From positions 1,806,119 through 1,870,118 of the forward strand of contig JACTAT010000040.1 in NCBI GenBank assembly GCA_014526335.1: DNA of 64,000 nucleotides, written 5' to 3'. Below the pieces are notes generated by a model, which did no database searches, had not been told where the DNA came from, and worked only from the letters and a program-made list of their open reading frames with translations. This document shows positions 1 to 10,000 of the stretch, in pieces. Numbering within the stretch: position 1 is the first letter of the stretch; the number at the start of each line of letters is the position of its first letter. Both the position numbers and the translations under genes were made by a program. Origin of the DNA: Chrysaora quinquecirrha. Its lineage: Eukaryota; Cnidaria; Scyphozoa; Semaeostomeae; Pelagiidae.

Positions 1-1691
1 TATCTGTAGAGTCCAAGGTGTGTACTGAATGTTGTTATATATCTGCTTTCAGGAGCTAATGGTAGCTGATGATATGCTTGTGCAAGATCTAACTTACTGA
101 AAAACTTGGCTCCATTGAGAGAAATGCTTATATCATTAGGTGTAGGAATAGGATACCTAACTCTTTTCACCGCTTTATTTGCCATTCTCATATCTACGCA
201 GAGACGAACACTGCCATCTTTCTTTGGTACAGCAACCACTGGGGAAACCCACTGAGATGGGGAATCCTCAGGGACTGGCTCTATGATTCCTTCTTGTTGA
301 AGCTCTTTCACTGCAGTTTTTACTTTGTTTCTTATATGAAAGGGAATACGCCTTTGTGGCTGAGCTTGTGGAATAGCTTTCTCATCTATATTCAATTTGA
401 CTTCGTAATCATTAAGTTTTCCAGTACCTTGAAATACTGTTTTGTGACTGTTTATAATTTCTTTTATTTTAGCATCATCAACATTAGCAGAAACATTTTC
501 AGTTGAAAGCTTATTGAGATTTAAATGAATAATACCCAACTCTTGAGCAGTTTTTGAGGACAGCAAACAATCTGTATGAAATTGTTTCATGACATAAAAT
601 GTCCCAACAGCATAACGTGATGTTGTTTCTATCAAGGAGTCAAATTTCCCAATAAATTCAACGGGTTTATTTGCATTGAAAGGATAGGCTTTTGCATTTG
701 TTTCTTGTAATTTGATACCTTTCATCTTTTTGAATGTATCTTGATCTATGACATTAATGGATGCTCCAGTGTCCACAATCATGGGAAATTTGTGATCACC
801 CACAGTGACTTGAATTTTTGGACTTGTTGATGATTTTGTTTTAGATGCAGTTTGCCCAACTGAGTAAAGATATTCATCTTCACTGCTTGAATCATGGTCA
901 TGTTGAAGTGGTCTCAACTGACGTCTGTTTGTCTGCTGTGCTGGTCTCCGATTTCTGGAACCAGAAGCTGATCTTGACTTGCACACAACATCAAAATGAT
1001 TGGGTTTCTGACATTTACGGCATGTTTTTCCTTTGGCTGGACATTGATATTTATGAGGCCATGCTCCCCCACATTGAAAGCATTTCTTATTATTTCCTTG
1101 TTCGACATTTCTGGCTTGAAGTCGATGTGTAGTTTCTTGTGCTCTGTCTTTAGATTCTATATCTTTAGCTTGAAAAATACTGCTTTCTTCTCGTCTGCCA
1201 TCCAGCAACATGTCTTTTAATTTATAGTCTGGGTCTCTCAAAGCATGTTTTCTGATTCTGGAGGATTTACCTCCTATAATAATTTGTTCTTCTATTTCGA
1301 AATCAATGTCTGTAAAATCACATGTTTTGGCAAGATTCCTAAGTCTGGTGTGAAAATTATCCAATGTTTCTCCCTCTTCTTGTTTAGTTTCTCAAAAACG
1401 ATACACTTCGTATCTACGATTTTTCTGAGGCTCAAAATGTTCTGTCAATTTGTCCTTAGCTTTATCAAAATCAGAATCGCCACCAACATCAGTCAAATTG
1501 GAGAAAATCTCACGAACACGAGGTCCCGCCTGATATAGCAATAAAGCACGTTTTCGGGCTGCGTTTGTTATACCACTTGCAAGAATAAATGTGTCGAAAT
1601 CTTGAAGCCATAATCTCCATCTAGTGGCAAGGCTAGCGCCAAGTTCTGCATCAATATTGAATTCAGGAACCGGTTGCAAATTTATAGCCAT
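1..1691 (-). mobile_element. Ty3/gypsy-type LTR retrotransposon, Gag-protease-RT frame (left end cut by window)
   Basis: One minus-strand frame runs from an ATG at 1691 to the window edge, broken only by an in-frame TGA at 1392-1394. In order it shows a Gag/capsid-like N-terminus, two CCHC zinc knuckles around 1090-985, an aspartic protease active site read as M-I-V-D-T-G-A-S at about 782-759, and the first reverse-transcriptase blocks, including S-K-L-D-L-A-Q-A-Y near 100-70. The rest of pol and the far LTR would lie left of position 1. Fusion of gag, protease and RT in one frame fits the K02A2.6-like gypsy elements common in cnidarians (family knowledge). The single nonsense codon suggests a recent, slightly decayed copy. 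Coordinates cover only the coding part. Confidence 0.88.
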
Positions 1692-1761
1692 GTTTTATTT
1701 TAGGCCTGTTTATATTTCCAAAGATTCAGAGTCCCAAGGCTCGAATCTATTAAAAACTTTT

Positions 1762-1775
1762 ATACTCGTCGCCAA
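1762..1775 (-). other. Candidate tRNA primer-binding site of the retrotransposon
   Basis: TTGGCGACGAG on the minus strand abuts the inferred CA end of the LTR. A TGGCGAC-type sequence at this position is typical of gypsy primer-binding sites. The priming tRNA was not identified. Confidence 0.45.
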
Positions 1776-2013
1776 TGTAAACACTCTACTTTATGTAGAA
1801 GTGAAGATATCCAAGAAGAGAAGAGAATTATATCATTTTATAACTAAACAGAACATTAATATATAACTTCATACGAGACGTAAGACACCATCTTCGCAAC
1901 TACCGCATGGTATTAAAATATGATAATTTATGCATAACTAAAACGAGGCTAATCAAAGAGTCCTTTCTCAGTCTTTTATTCAACTATATTACAAGTGTCT
2001 GCTACGAATCACA
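1776..2013 (-). repeat. Probable 5' LTR of the gypsy-type element
   Basis: Read on the minus strand this segment starts TGTGATTCG and ends GTGTTTACA, the expected TG...CA form. It carries AATAAA in the context TTGAATAAAAGACTG near 1985-1970. It is followed directly, in the direction of the element, by a primer-binding-like sequence and then gag. The partner LTR is outside the window, so the 238-bp limits are inferred from one end only. Confidence 0.6.
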
Positions 2014-2626
2014 ATTTAACTTTAACTAGCCTGGGGTAAGGCCTATTATGATCAAATAGAAGACGTAGGCATGGGCTCCATTTCGGTCCTTCTGTTGCTT
2101 ACATTTTGGTCGTGAATTATTGTAGTTTTCTTTGTAAAGAGTTCAATAAATTAATAGTTTCAGCAGAGGCGGACTGACAGCGAATCTCAAGGGTTGCTAT
2201 TTCCAGTAAAAGGGGCCTGTTTTCACTATTATTACAAAGAAGACTACAGCAATTAACAGCCAAAATGTTAGCAACAGAAGGACTGAAGGGGAGCTCATAC
2301 CTATATCTTCGATTTGATCAGAATGGGAAAACTGATGATCGCATAGATGTCATTGCCATTGGCTTCCCTTGGTGGCTCTTGGTATCTCGTTTGCTAATAA
2401 CTGTCATGAATACCCAATCTACTGAAACTCAGGGGCGGACTGGCACGGATGCTAGCTTGCGATTGCAACACGGGCCTTCTTGTTATGGGGTCCTTAATAA
2501 ACTGTTTCTGTTGTTTCTTGAGCAAATCTCTTCGATTTCTTGGGATTTCGAAGAGATTTGGATTTGTTTCATTCAGCCTGAAAACAGTTGGAAATGACAG
2601 AAATTGTTTCTCAATGCAGATAATTG

Positions 2627-2811
2627 GAAAGAAGTAAAAATAAACTGGGCAGACAACTAGTAATTTGTCTTAGCGAGCCCCTCTGTAAAAAATCAATTCA
2701 AGGCAAGGGCTACTGGGGGGCTACTGTTCATGTCAATACTTCTTGCCCTTCTTTTCTTATTTGCGATATTTCGATGGCAAGTTGTCTGCCCAGTTTATTT
2801 TTACTTCTTTC
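2627..2811. repeat. 185-bp inverted-repeat (hairpin) element
   Basis: The left arm GAAAGAAGTAAAAATAAACT continues into GGGCAGACAACT and is repeated in reverse complement at about 2780-2811. The arms are about 31 bp and almost perfect, around a 120-bp loop. This is a MITE-like structure. No target-site duplication was confirmed. Confidence 0.6.
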
Positions 2812-2822
2812 AGATGACCCAG

Positions 2823-3535
2823 ATCGATTATGTTAATGCAGGATAGAATAATTACATCGATAAAACAGACGTATGACACAACACGTCAATGCTGCAACCA
2901 GATTATTACAACGAATCAGCCAGAAATTGTCGATAAACATTAAAACATTGTCATTGCCTCTAAGAGATGAAGTTAGATATTCAGAGTAATGGAGAAAAGC
3001 AAATTTATAACATCGATTATGTTAATGCAGGATAAAATAATTACATCGATAAAACAGACGTATGACACGACACGTCAATGCTGCAACCAGATAAATACAA
3101 CGAATCAGCAAGCAATTTTCAATAAACATTAAAACATTGTCATTGTCTCTAAGAGATGAAGTTAGATATTCAGAGTAATGGAGAAAAGCAAATTTATGAC
3201 ATCGATTATGTTAATGCAGGATAGAATAATTACATCGATAAAACAGACGTATGACACGACACGTCAATGCTGCAACCAGATAATTACAACGGATCAGCCA
3301 GCAATTTTCGTTAAACATTAAAACATTGTCATTGTCTCTAAGAGATGAAGTTAGATATTCAGAGTAATGGAGAAAAGCAAATATATAACATCGATTATGT
3401 TAATGCAGGATAAAATAATTACATTGATAAAACAGACGTATAACACGACACGTCAATGCTGCAACCAGATAATTACAACGGATCAGCCAGCAATTTTCGT
3501 TAAACATTAAAACATTGTCATTGTCTCTAAGAGAT
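2823..3535. repeat. Tandem array of a 189-bp unit, about 3.8 copies
   Basis: ATCGATTATGTTAATGCAGG recurs at 2823, 3012, 3201 and 3390, an exact 189-bp period. The units differ at only a few positions, such as GATAGAATAA/GATAAAATAA and AATTTATGAC/AATATATAAC. The fourth unit stops after about 145 bp. No coding capacity was seen. It may be a small satellite or the internal repeats of a larger element. Confidence 0.9.
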
Positions 3536-3756
3536 ACAAAAATTCATAATTGATGAAATGTCGAAAGCCAAACGTAGGGTTCGCTAAACAGACAGGTTGC
3601 TTTTAAGGCTAATTCAGGCTACAGTTAACAAAGTTGAAAGCAAGCAAGCTAATTATGTGTTTAAATCAATGGAAAGCAATTTCATTGGTATACGCAGGTC
3701 GGGGTGACAATTGTACAACTGTTGTGGACCTGTAACTTGCGTCCCCAGACTGATAT

Positions 3757-4235
3757 CACGCTAGCGAATCTATAATCGCTACTGTGGTGGATAATCACTA
3801 CTGTGGTGGTACTATTTGCGTACCGTGGTGGTAGTTTCTGCGTACTGTGGTGGATAATCACTACTTGTGGTGGGTTACTATGCTTGCGGTGGTGGCAGTT
3901 TTGGCGTACTGTGGTGGATTTTGTGGTTTTTTCTTGCTTGATCTATAGAGTTTTGCTATGATTTCGTATTCACCGCATAAAGCATTATAACCCACCACAA
4001 GTAGTGATTATCCACCACAGTACGCAAAAACTACCACCACAGTACGCAAATAGTACCACCACAGTAGTGATTATCCACCACAGTACTCCAAAGCTGCCAC
4101 CACCGCAAGTATAGTAACCAACCACAAGTAGTGATTATCCACCACAGTACGCAGAAACTACCACCACAGTACGCAAATAGTACCACCACAGTAGTGATTA
4201 TCCACCATAGTGGTGATTATAGATTCGCTAGCGTG
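3757..4235. mobile_element. Foldback/MITE element of GTACTGTGGTGG subrepeats, copy 1
   Basis: Bounded by CACGCTAGCGAATCTATAAT and its reverse complement. Each arm, about 180-210 bp, consists of variants of TAC(T)GTGGTGG alternating with GATAATCAC and TTTGCG/TTTCTGCG spacers. The arms flank a unique AT-rich centre of about 60 bp (TTGATCTATAGAGTTTTGCT). A second copy with the same ends is at 15892-16369. No transposase is encoded, so it is non-autonomous; the superfamily is unknown. Confidence 0.85.
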
Positions 4236-5109
4236 AGTCATAGGTTACTCAACTACCAAATTTGGACTTCAGAAGGATGGACAACTGACCCCAACTGAGC
4301 AGACTTAGCTTGCGGAAAGTTTTTGGTTTTGGTACGTCACTGCGTGTTCATTATCCCAAAGAATTTTCCAGAAAATGCCACTGAATGGGAACAAAACCTG
4401 AGAACTGCAAGTGTAGAAAATATAGAACCCGTCAGCCCAGCCATAAATGAGAATTTCGAAGTTTTCTCAAATCCTTAGTTATCATAAATATAATACACTG
4501 TGTATCCTATTTGTCAACCCGTGTATGTGGGGTCTCTGGTGTCGCAACAGTATATAAAGTGGGGGACTATCAAGTTTTCAATTCTTCCAAATTCACCGGT
4601 TCACCAAACAGTTGTAGATGATCATTCCCCTCACAAACCATCTGGTTATGGAACTCTTTTAAAAAGGTGGTGGTGTTCTTTATGAGTGCATTTCCAGGAT
4701 TCTTTAAAATAGAGAGAGTCTTTAATCAATCTCTCCTTAATGTATTAATGTATTTTCTTAATGTATTTTGTTAATGTATGTAATGTAATGTATTGATGTA
4801 GGTTCTATAAAAAAAGAACGTAGATTCTTTTAACGTACAGTAAAAGCTAAACCACGAAGAATACTATGTTTATATTACTGCACAAATGCAGCAAATTTTT
4901 ATTTCTTTTCGTCTGAGAGATTTCAAATAACAGTTTCCACATACGAATTTTTGGTGATTTACAAAGGGGATTTCTCCGGCATTAACGGATCTAAAACGGA
5001 CCACGGATCAGTGACCGGATCATTACCGCACTATACGGAAAACAACAACAACAAAAATAAAGATCTGCTGACTGCGGGCCTAGCCACAGAAGGAAATTAA
5101 ATACATAAA

Positions 5110-5172
5110 ATGGCTGAAGTGAAGTACTTGTTGAGAAGATCCTTGGCATTTCTTGGAAAAGCTGATCTTTGA
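5110..5172 (+). promoter_or_regulatory. 20-codon upstream ORF, or displaced N-terminus, of the rhodanese gene
   Basis: ATG at 5110 opens 20 codons ending in TGA at 5170-5172, only 2 nt before the ATG used for the rhodanese protein. It may be a real uORF that limits downstream initiation. The alternative is that one base is missing from the TTT run at 5168-5170, in which case these 20 residues join the main frame. The repeated one-base losses elsewhere in the window make the second reading plausible. Confidence 0.45.
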
Positions 5173-5174
5173 AG

Positions 5175-6624
5175 ATGAGTGAAAATAATACAGAAGATAC
5201 AAGCACCAACGACAGTTCTTCTGACGATGAAGGTAACCGTGAAGACGACAGTCAGAGTCAAAGTTTTATGTGGAGAATGTTGATTGGCACGATTAGAACA
5301 ACTTTTCCTGGTGCTAAACAACTTCAAACAGAAAAGCTAGCTGAATGGATGAATGATCCAGAATCACGAAAAGGCATTTTATTGCTGGTTCGTTAATCTA
5401 AGTTCATCTATTACAATCGTCAAAATAATCGTAAACTTCTAGTCTTAGCTCTTAGGTACTAACCAAACCCGGAAGAAAACGCATGAGGTAGACTAGTATT
5501 CTTCCAGGTCTGATGAATGTGATCTGACTGATCTTAGGAGGATCCCATTCCTCAAAAGATAACAAAACCCTATTTTTATGTGCATAATCATTTTTGTATA
5601 GTTTTCCATTGTTCATTTAGTTTGAAGAACAAAACACTTCTAAAGCACAGAGTATTTATTATGGGAAAAATTGACAAAAGGGGTAATTTGCAATGGAAGA
5701 CAGGGGCCAATTTTCTGCTTTAACAAGGGGTTCCCAACCCCTGACCTCCTTGGTCTAAAATACTTTTTAAATTTGCCTATATTTTGTAGGATGTCCGAGA
5801 AAAGGATGAATTTGCTGTGAGCACAATAGAAGGGTCTTTGAATGTAATTCCTGATGGCTCTAATAAAGACAAAGTACTTGAAAAGATCCATGAGAAAAAT
5901 AATGGTAAAATGTGATAAAATCAGTGTAATCTTAAAATCTCTACACAAACTTTGAATGCAAATGACTACACTCTTTTTTTATAAGAACAATTTTATAAGA
6001 ACACGAGCCTGGATTTTGCCCAGATTTTAAGAACAAAATAAGAACAAGCTGAGGCTGGGCCTTTTCATAAGCCCTGAGAATATCAGCTAAATATGAAAGT
6101 TTGACAGTCAGACAATGTAAAAAGCAAGCAAACAGTGAACTGGACAAGCATGCTCCATTTTTACACAACCCTATTACCACTAAAGACATTCACTGACAAA
6201 ATCTAGATGTCTCAGTAACCAAGGAATTAAGAACAGATTAAGAACATTTCAGGCTCAAAAAAGGCAAAAACTTAAGAACAGCCAGCCTCAATCAAAATTT
6301 CCTGGTTCTTTTAAAAAAAAGAGTGTAATAGATTTTGTTCTTTCCTGATTTCCAGATTCATCAAATAAAATAAAAAAAGTAGTTTGCTTCTGCTCTCTTG
6401 GTTACCGCTCTGCAAAAATGGCCCAGAATTTACAGAAATGGCTTGAAAAGAAGGAAGACACTGGAAATTTGGACATTTTCAATTTAGAAGGAAGCCTGTT
6501 TAAATGGGCAAATGAAAAAAGAGAAATGGTTGACTCTCAAGGCAATAAGACAGTTTTTTGTCATCCATATAGCATAATCTGGGGCAAATTTCTTGAAAGT
6601 AGATTAAGAAAATACACACCATGA
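5175..6624 (+). CDS. Rhodanese-like domain protein, three exons
   Basis: Exons 5175-5387, 5790-5904 and 6356-6624 join in frame with GT-AG introns to give 198 aa. The N-terminal third is acidic and Ser/Asp-rich. The rhodanese fold is marked by D-V-R-E-K-D-E-F followed by S-T-I-E-G-S-L-N-V, then V-V-C-F-C-S-L-G-Y-R-S with the catalytic-site Cys in a C-S-L-G-Y-R loop. A CX4R loop fits sulfurtransferases rather than CX5R Cdc25 phosphatases (family knowledge). The physiological sulfur donor and acceptor cannot be read from sequence. No signal peptide or membrane segment was seen, so it is probably cytosolic. Intron 2 is almost filled by a 361-bp MITE. AATAAA at 6649-6654 lies in the end of the next repeat element. 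Confidence 0.85.
5967..6327. mobile_element. MITE with TACACTCTTTTTT ends, in rhodanese intron 2
   Basis: It starts TACACTCTTTTTTTATAAGAAC and ends GGTTCTTTTAAAAAAAAGAGTGTA, giving terminal inverted repeats of about 20 bp flanked by TA. It takes up 361 of the 451 intron bases. A diverged copy lies at 42629-42985, and the ends resemble the TACACTTTTTT elements at 31571 and 32487. The TA target and CACTY start suggest a Tc1/mariner-like origin (inference). Confidence 0.75.
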
Positions 6625-6646
6625 ACACATATCTGTGATTATTAAC

Positions 6647-7002
6647 CAAATAAACGTCCCCCTGTTTATTAATTTCGTGCTTTCCCCACCCCTACGGACC
6701 TTATTAGAACCCCCCGTTTATTAATTTTGGAAGAAAGAATTTCACTTGTGAAAGGAGCAAACTACGCTTCATAAACCCTATTTTTGATGAAATAACTCAG
6801 AAAAACACAGTAGTGTACAAAACGTTTACACTCAGTAGTGTAATCATAGGTAGTGTAGTGTATAATAGAAATAGTATAGTGTCTTAGGTAGTGTAGTGTA
6901 TAACAATTCCCCACCCACCCGTTTACTAAAACCCCCGGTTATTAATATTTTCAAATAGTTCCCACCCACCCCCATTTATCAAGACCCCCGTTTATTTGGC
7001 AC
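6647..7002. mobile_element. MITE between the convergent rhodanese and PHF12 3' ends
   Basis: The left end CCAAATAAACGTCCCCCTG and the right end CCCCGTTTATTTGG are inverted repeats. The interior repeats GTTTATTAA with C-runs and TAGTGTAGTGTATA. Both ends contain AATAAA pointing outward, at 6649-6654 on the plus strand and about 6998-6993 on the minus strand. The right end overlaps the last codons of PHF12. Confidence 0.6.
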
Positions 7003-10000
7003 CTTAGAGTATGTTACTTTCACTGCTTGTTTTGTCGCAGATTCAACAATACTAAACACAAAATGCAGACATCCAAATTTAATGAAACTACCATGATGCA
7101 ATACTGCAGTTCCTTCCCATCCTGCTCCACTGCCGCCGATCAGACTTGATCCGCTCGCCCTGCAGCTACACGGAGTCACGATACTCTCGATACCATGTCC
7201 TTTAGTCGTATGAAACGGCAACGTTTTCCTCCCTTTCTCGAAAAATTTGGCATTATCGTCCATTCTAGCACTGCTCGATGTCACATTTCGGTTCGGTTTG
7301 TCCGAAAAATCACACGAATATAATACATTGTCAACTATCGTGCCATGCTCACTGTAGTTGAGTAACTCAAATTGTCTTGTTTCCTAAAAATTGCAAGGTG
7401 GGAGGGACATCCGTTTAAATACTGTACTGAGATACTATTTAAGTTGAGATAGAGAAGTTTCACTTAGTGAAATTCGTCACTAACATGATACAAAAAGCTT
7501 TTAGCATCAACCCCAGTATTGGTATTCAGAATAACCTTAACAGCAACCTCCATCGTCAGCCTCAACAGCTAACAACGCTACTCTGGAGCTACTATGCCAG
7601 TGTCGAGCAATATAGGGAAAATTTTGCGGATATTTCTGCTTAATGATTAAAGTCTGAAAAGCGGGACCTTTCCAGGCTTGGAATACATTCTAAACATTCT
7701 ACTCCAATAGGCAGAAGGTTTGGTAGATTTGGCAGTTTTTTCAGTTTTATATAGCAACAAAATATTTTTCAGTCCTTCTGTCTTCGGAATCTAGCAGGTT
7801 TCCAATTTCTAATCAAACCCACCCTTCGCATTCACGAATGCATCTCAGCCCTTTTTCACCGAGGGGCTTTTCACTTCTCGAAAAGGTATAATACATACAC
7901 TGGCATATAAAGGCACAATGATTCATGAGAGACTTCTTTGTCAAAAATAGGGACCCGAGCAAAGGTTGTAGCTACAATGAAAAACATTTGGTATTGCTGG
8001 TAACCACTGGCTTGCGTAAGACTGATGAAATCCCTTTTCGACAGTGTTAGCTATGGCTAAGCTAGGAGACTTGTCGCCGGTGACTCTGCATTCGGTGTGT
8101 CTCCCAGGGTGGCTAAACATGCGAGTGACAAGCGAGCAACATGTCCCCTGATTCATTTGCATGTTGCGAAGACAAGAAACTGTTTCTTTTGTCTCCAAAA
8201 AACTTTTGCGTGTCTCTTGCTACAAATTTTGTCGCGCTAGAAAGTTTCGGAAGTGGTTAAACTGGGAGACACCGAGGGAACATCAATGTCGCACGCGACG
8301 TCTCTTAGTTTAGCCAGGCCTTTAGGGTTACTACAGTCATAGGTGGGACAAAAAAGCTTGTGGTAAGTTTTAACAAAAGGATCTGACCTTCGACATGCCG
8401 ATAAGGTCAGGAGGTTGGAGGGTTAGTAGCAGAGTAGAGCAGCAGAGCAACGTTAGCGTAAGCGTTAGGAAAGTGTACGGGTATTCGTGAAAGTAAAGTA
8501 AGATTATCTTAAAACACTACTTAACGTCACGCTATAAAAAAGGCATTTAAAGGAAAGAAGCTTGTAGATAGATGGATAAGGTTAAAGATAGTGGGAGGTT
8601 CAAAAGTCCTCCAGAACGCGCCTGGGTTTGTCTATGAAATTGTAAGACCAGTTGGGGAGGGGGAGGAACAGGGTAGAATATATTCTGTTACTGCGCTCTG
8701 AAGGAAAGATATTTAAAGAAAGGACGCTTGCAGGTAGATTTATAGGGCTACAGATAGCGGGAGCGTCTGAAACCCTCCAGTACGCGTCTTGGTAGTTCAT
8801 TCTATTCTAGGCGAATATGAGGACGTAAACAAATAGACGGAAAGGAAACATTGAATAAATATGACATACCGCGTCGAAAAAGATGCATGCGTGTTTGCTG
8901 GATATGTAGTTGCAATGACCATAAATGGGAAGTGTAACATCGTTATCAGAACCTGTGTAAGAAAAGCAAAATGAAGATAATATTATCACGTCACAAGAAA
9001 ACTTTAGATAAGGTATCTGTTGATTACTATCACATACAGGTTTTGTTATCTTTGAGATAAAAATGCATGACTTTTGATGGGTATTAGTATTTGATATCTA
9101 AAGTGCTAGCACCTTCATAGTTTTGAATAAAAGTCACATAGTTGCTTTTCAAAACCCTCAGAGAACTTCCGCCCTCCCTTTCCACCCTCCCCGCCCCCTC
9201 CAAGTAATATTGTTGAATTTGACTTGTTGAACATAGTCGCCAAATTGCGTGCGCCAACATCGTACAAGTCTCTAACTTCGGACACAACATTGCTTGCAGA
9301 GGAGAGGGGGTGAAATACAAACACTTTGACTGACGGCAATGAATGTGTTTTGATTTCGTCACTGATCTCGACATATTTTGTGAAGGATTGTACAAGGAAA
9401 AGAGGCAAAACAAAACGATAACGAAAAATAAGAAGAAGGACACGAAGAAGAAAAGAAGAAGAAGAGAATAGGACAATAGAGGACACTATATTGATGGGTA
9501 TAGCTGTCCTTTCAGAAAGAAGAAATAAGGGGAGAATAAGAAAAGAAGAATATCATGAAAAAAGAAAAAGAAGAAGGAAGAATGTGAAAAACAAAGACAG
9601 AAAGAGGCAGAAAAGAAGCAGAAGAAGAAGGAAGAGGAAGTAAAAGAAAATGAAGAAGAATGTGAAGAAGTTAATGAAAAAGAAGAGAAAAGAAGAGAAA
9701 AGAAGAAGAATAATAAGAAAAAGGTGAGAGGAAGACTTAAAAGAGGAACAGAAGGGAAAGAGCATACGGAAATACAGAAAAATGAAAAACAGAAAAATGA
9801 AAAACAGAAAAATCAAAACAGAAAAATGAAAAACAGAGAAATGAAAAAAAAAAGAAAAGCAGAAAATCTTCATTTGGGAAAAACAGCTGAGCTCTATTCA
9901 TACCTTGTCCAATGTTAAGTGATCTATGAATCATTGAAACTGTTGGCCCAGCAGTCAAGGAGCAAAGTGCTGCAATAGCATGTCCTGAGTAAAAAATAAC

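Larger units (their letters stand above)
2014..5109. other. Gene-free, repeat-filled interval
   Basis: No conserved open reading frame is seen. The interval holds a hairpin repeat (2627-2811), a 189-bp tandem array (2823-3535), a foldback element (3757-4235) and AATGTATT-type simple repeats near 4737-4800. Two same-orientation GGCGGACTGRCA motifs (about 2167 and 2433) look like fragments of a dispersed repeat. Nothing is recognised in 4236-4736 and 4801-5109. Confidence 0.6.
7384..8869. other. PHF12 intron 16
   Basis: This 1.5-kb intron holds the dispersed repeat at 8050-8330 and the direct repeats at 8540-8800. Nothing is recognised in 7384-8049. No open frame shows conserved sequence. Confidence 0.6.

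Noticed and set aside
2823..3535. CRISPR-like array
   Set aside because: The repeat is a continuous 189-bp tandem unit without unique spacers, in a eukaryotic genome.
9553..9873. Phe/Leu-rich minus-strand frame and Lys-rich plus-strand frames
   Set aside because: Products of the purine-rich intronic tract; no conserved sequence.
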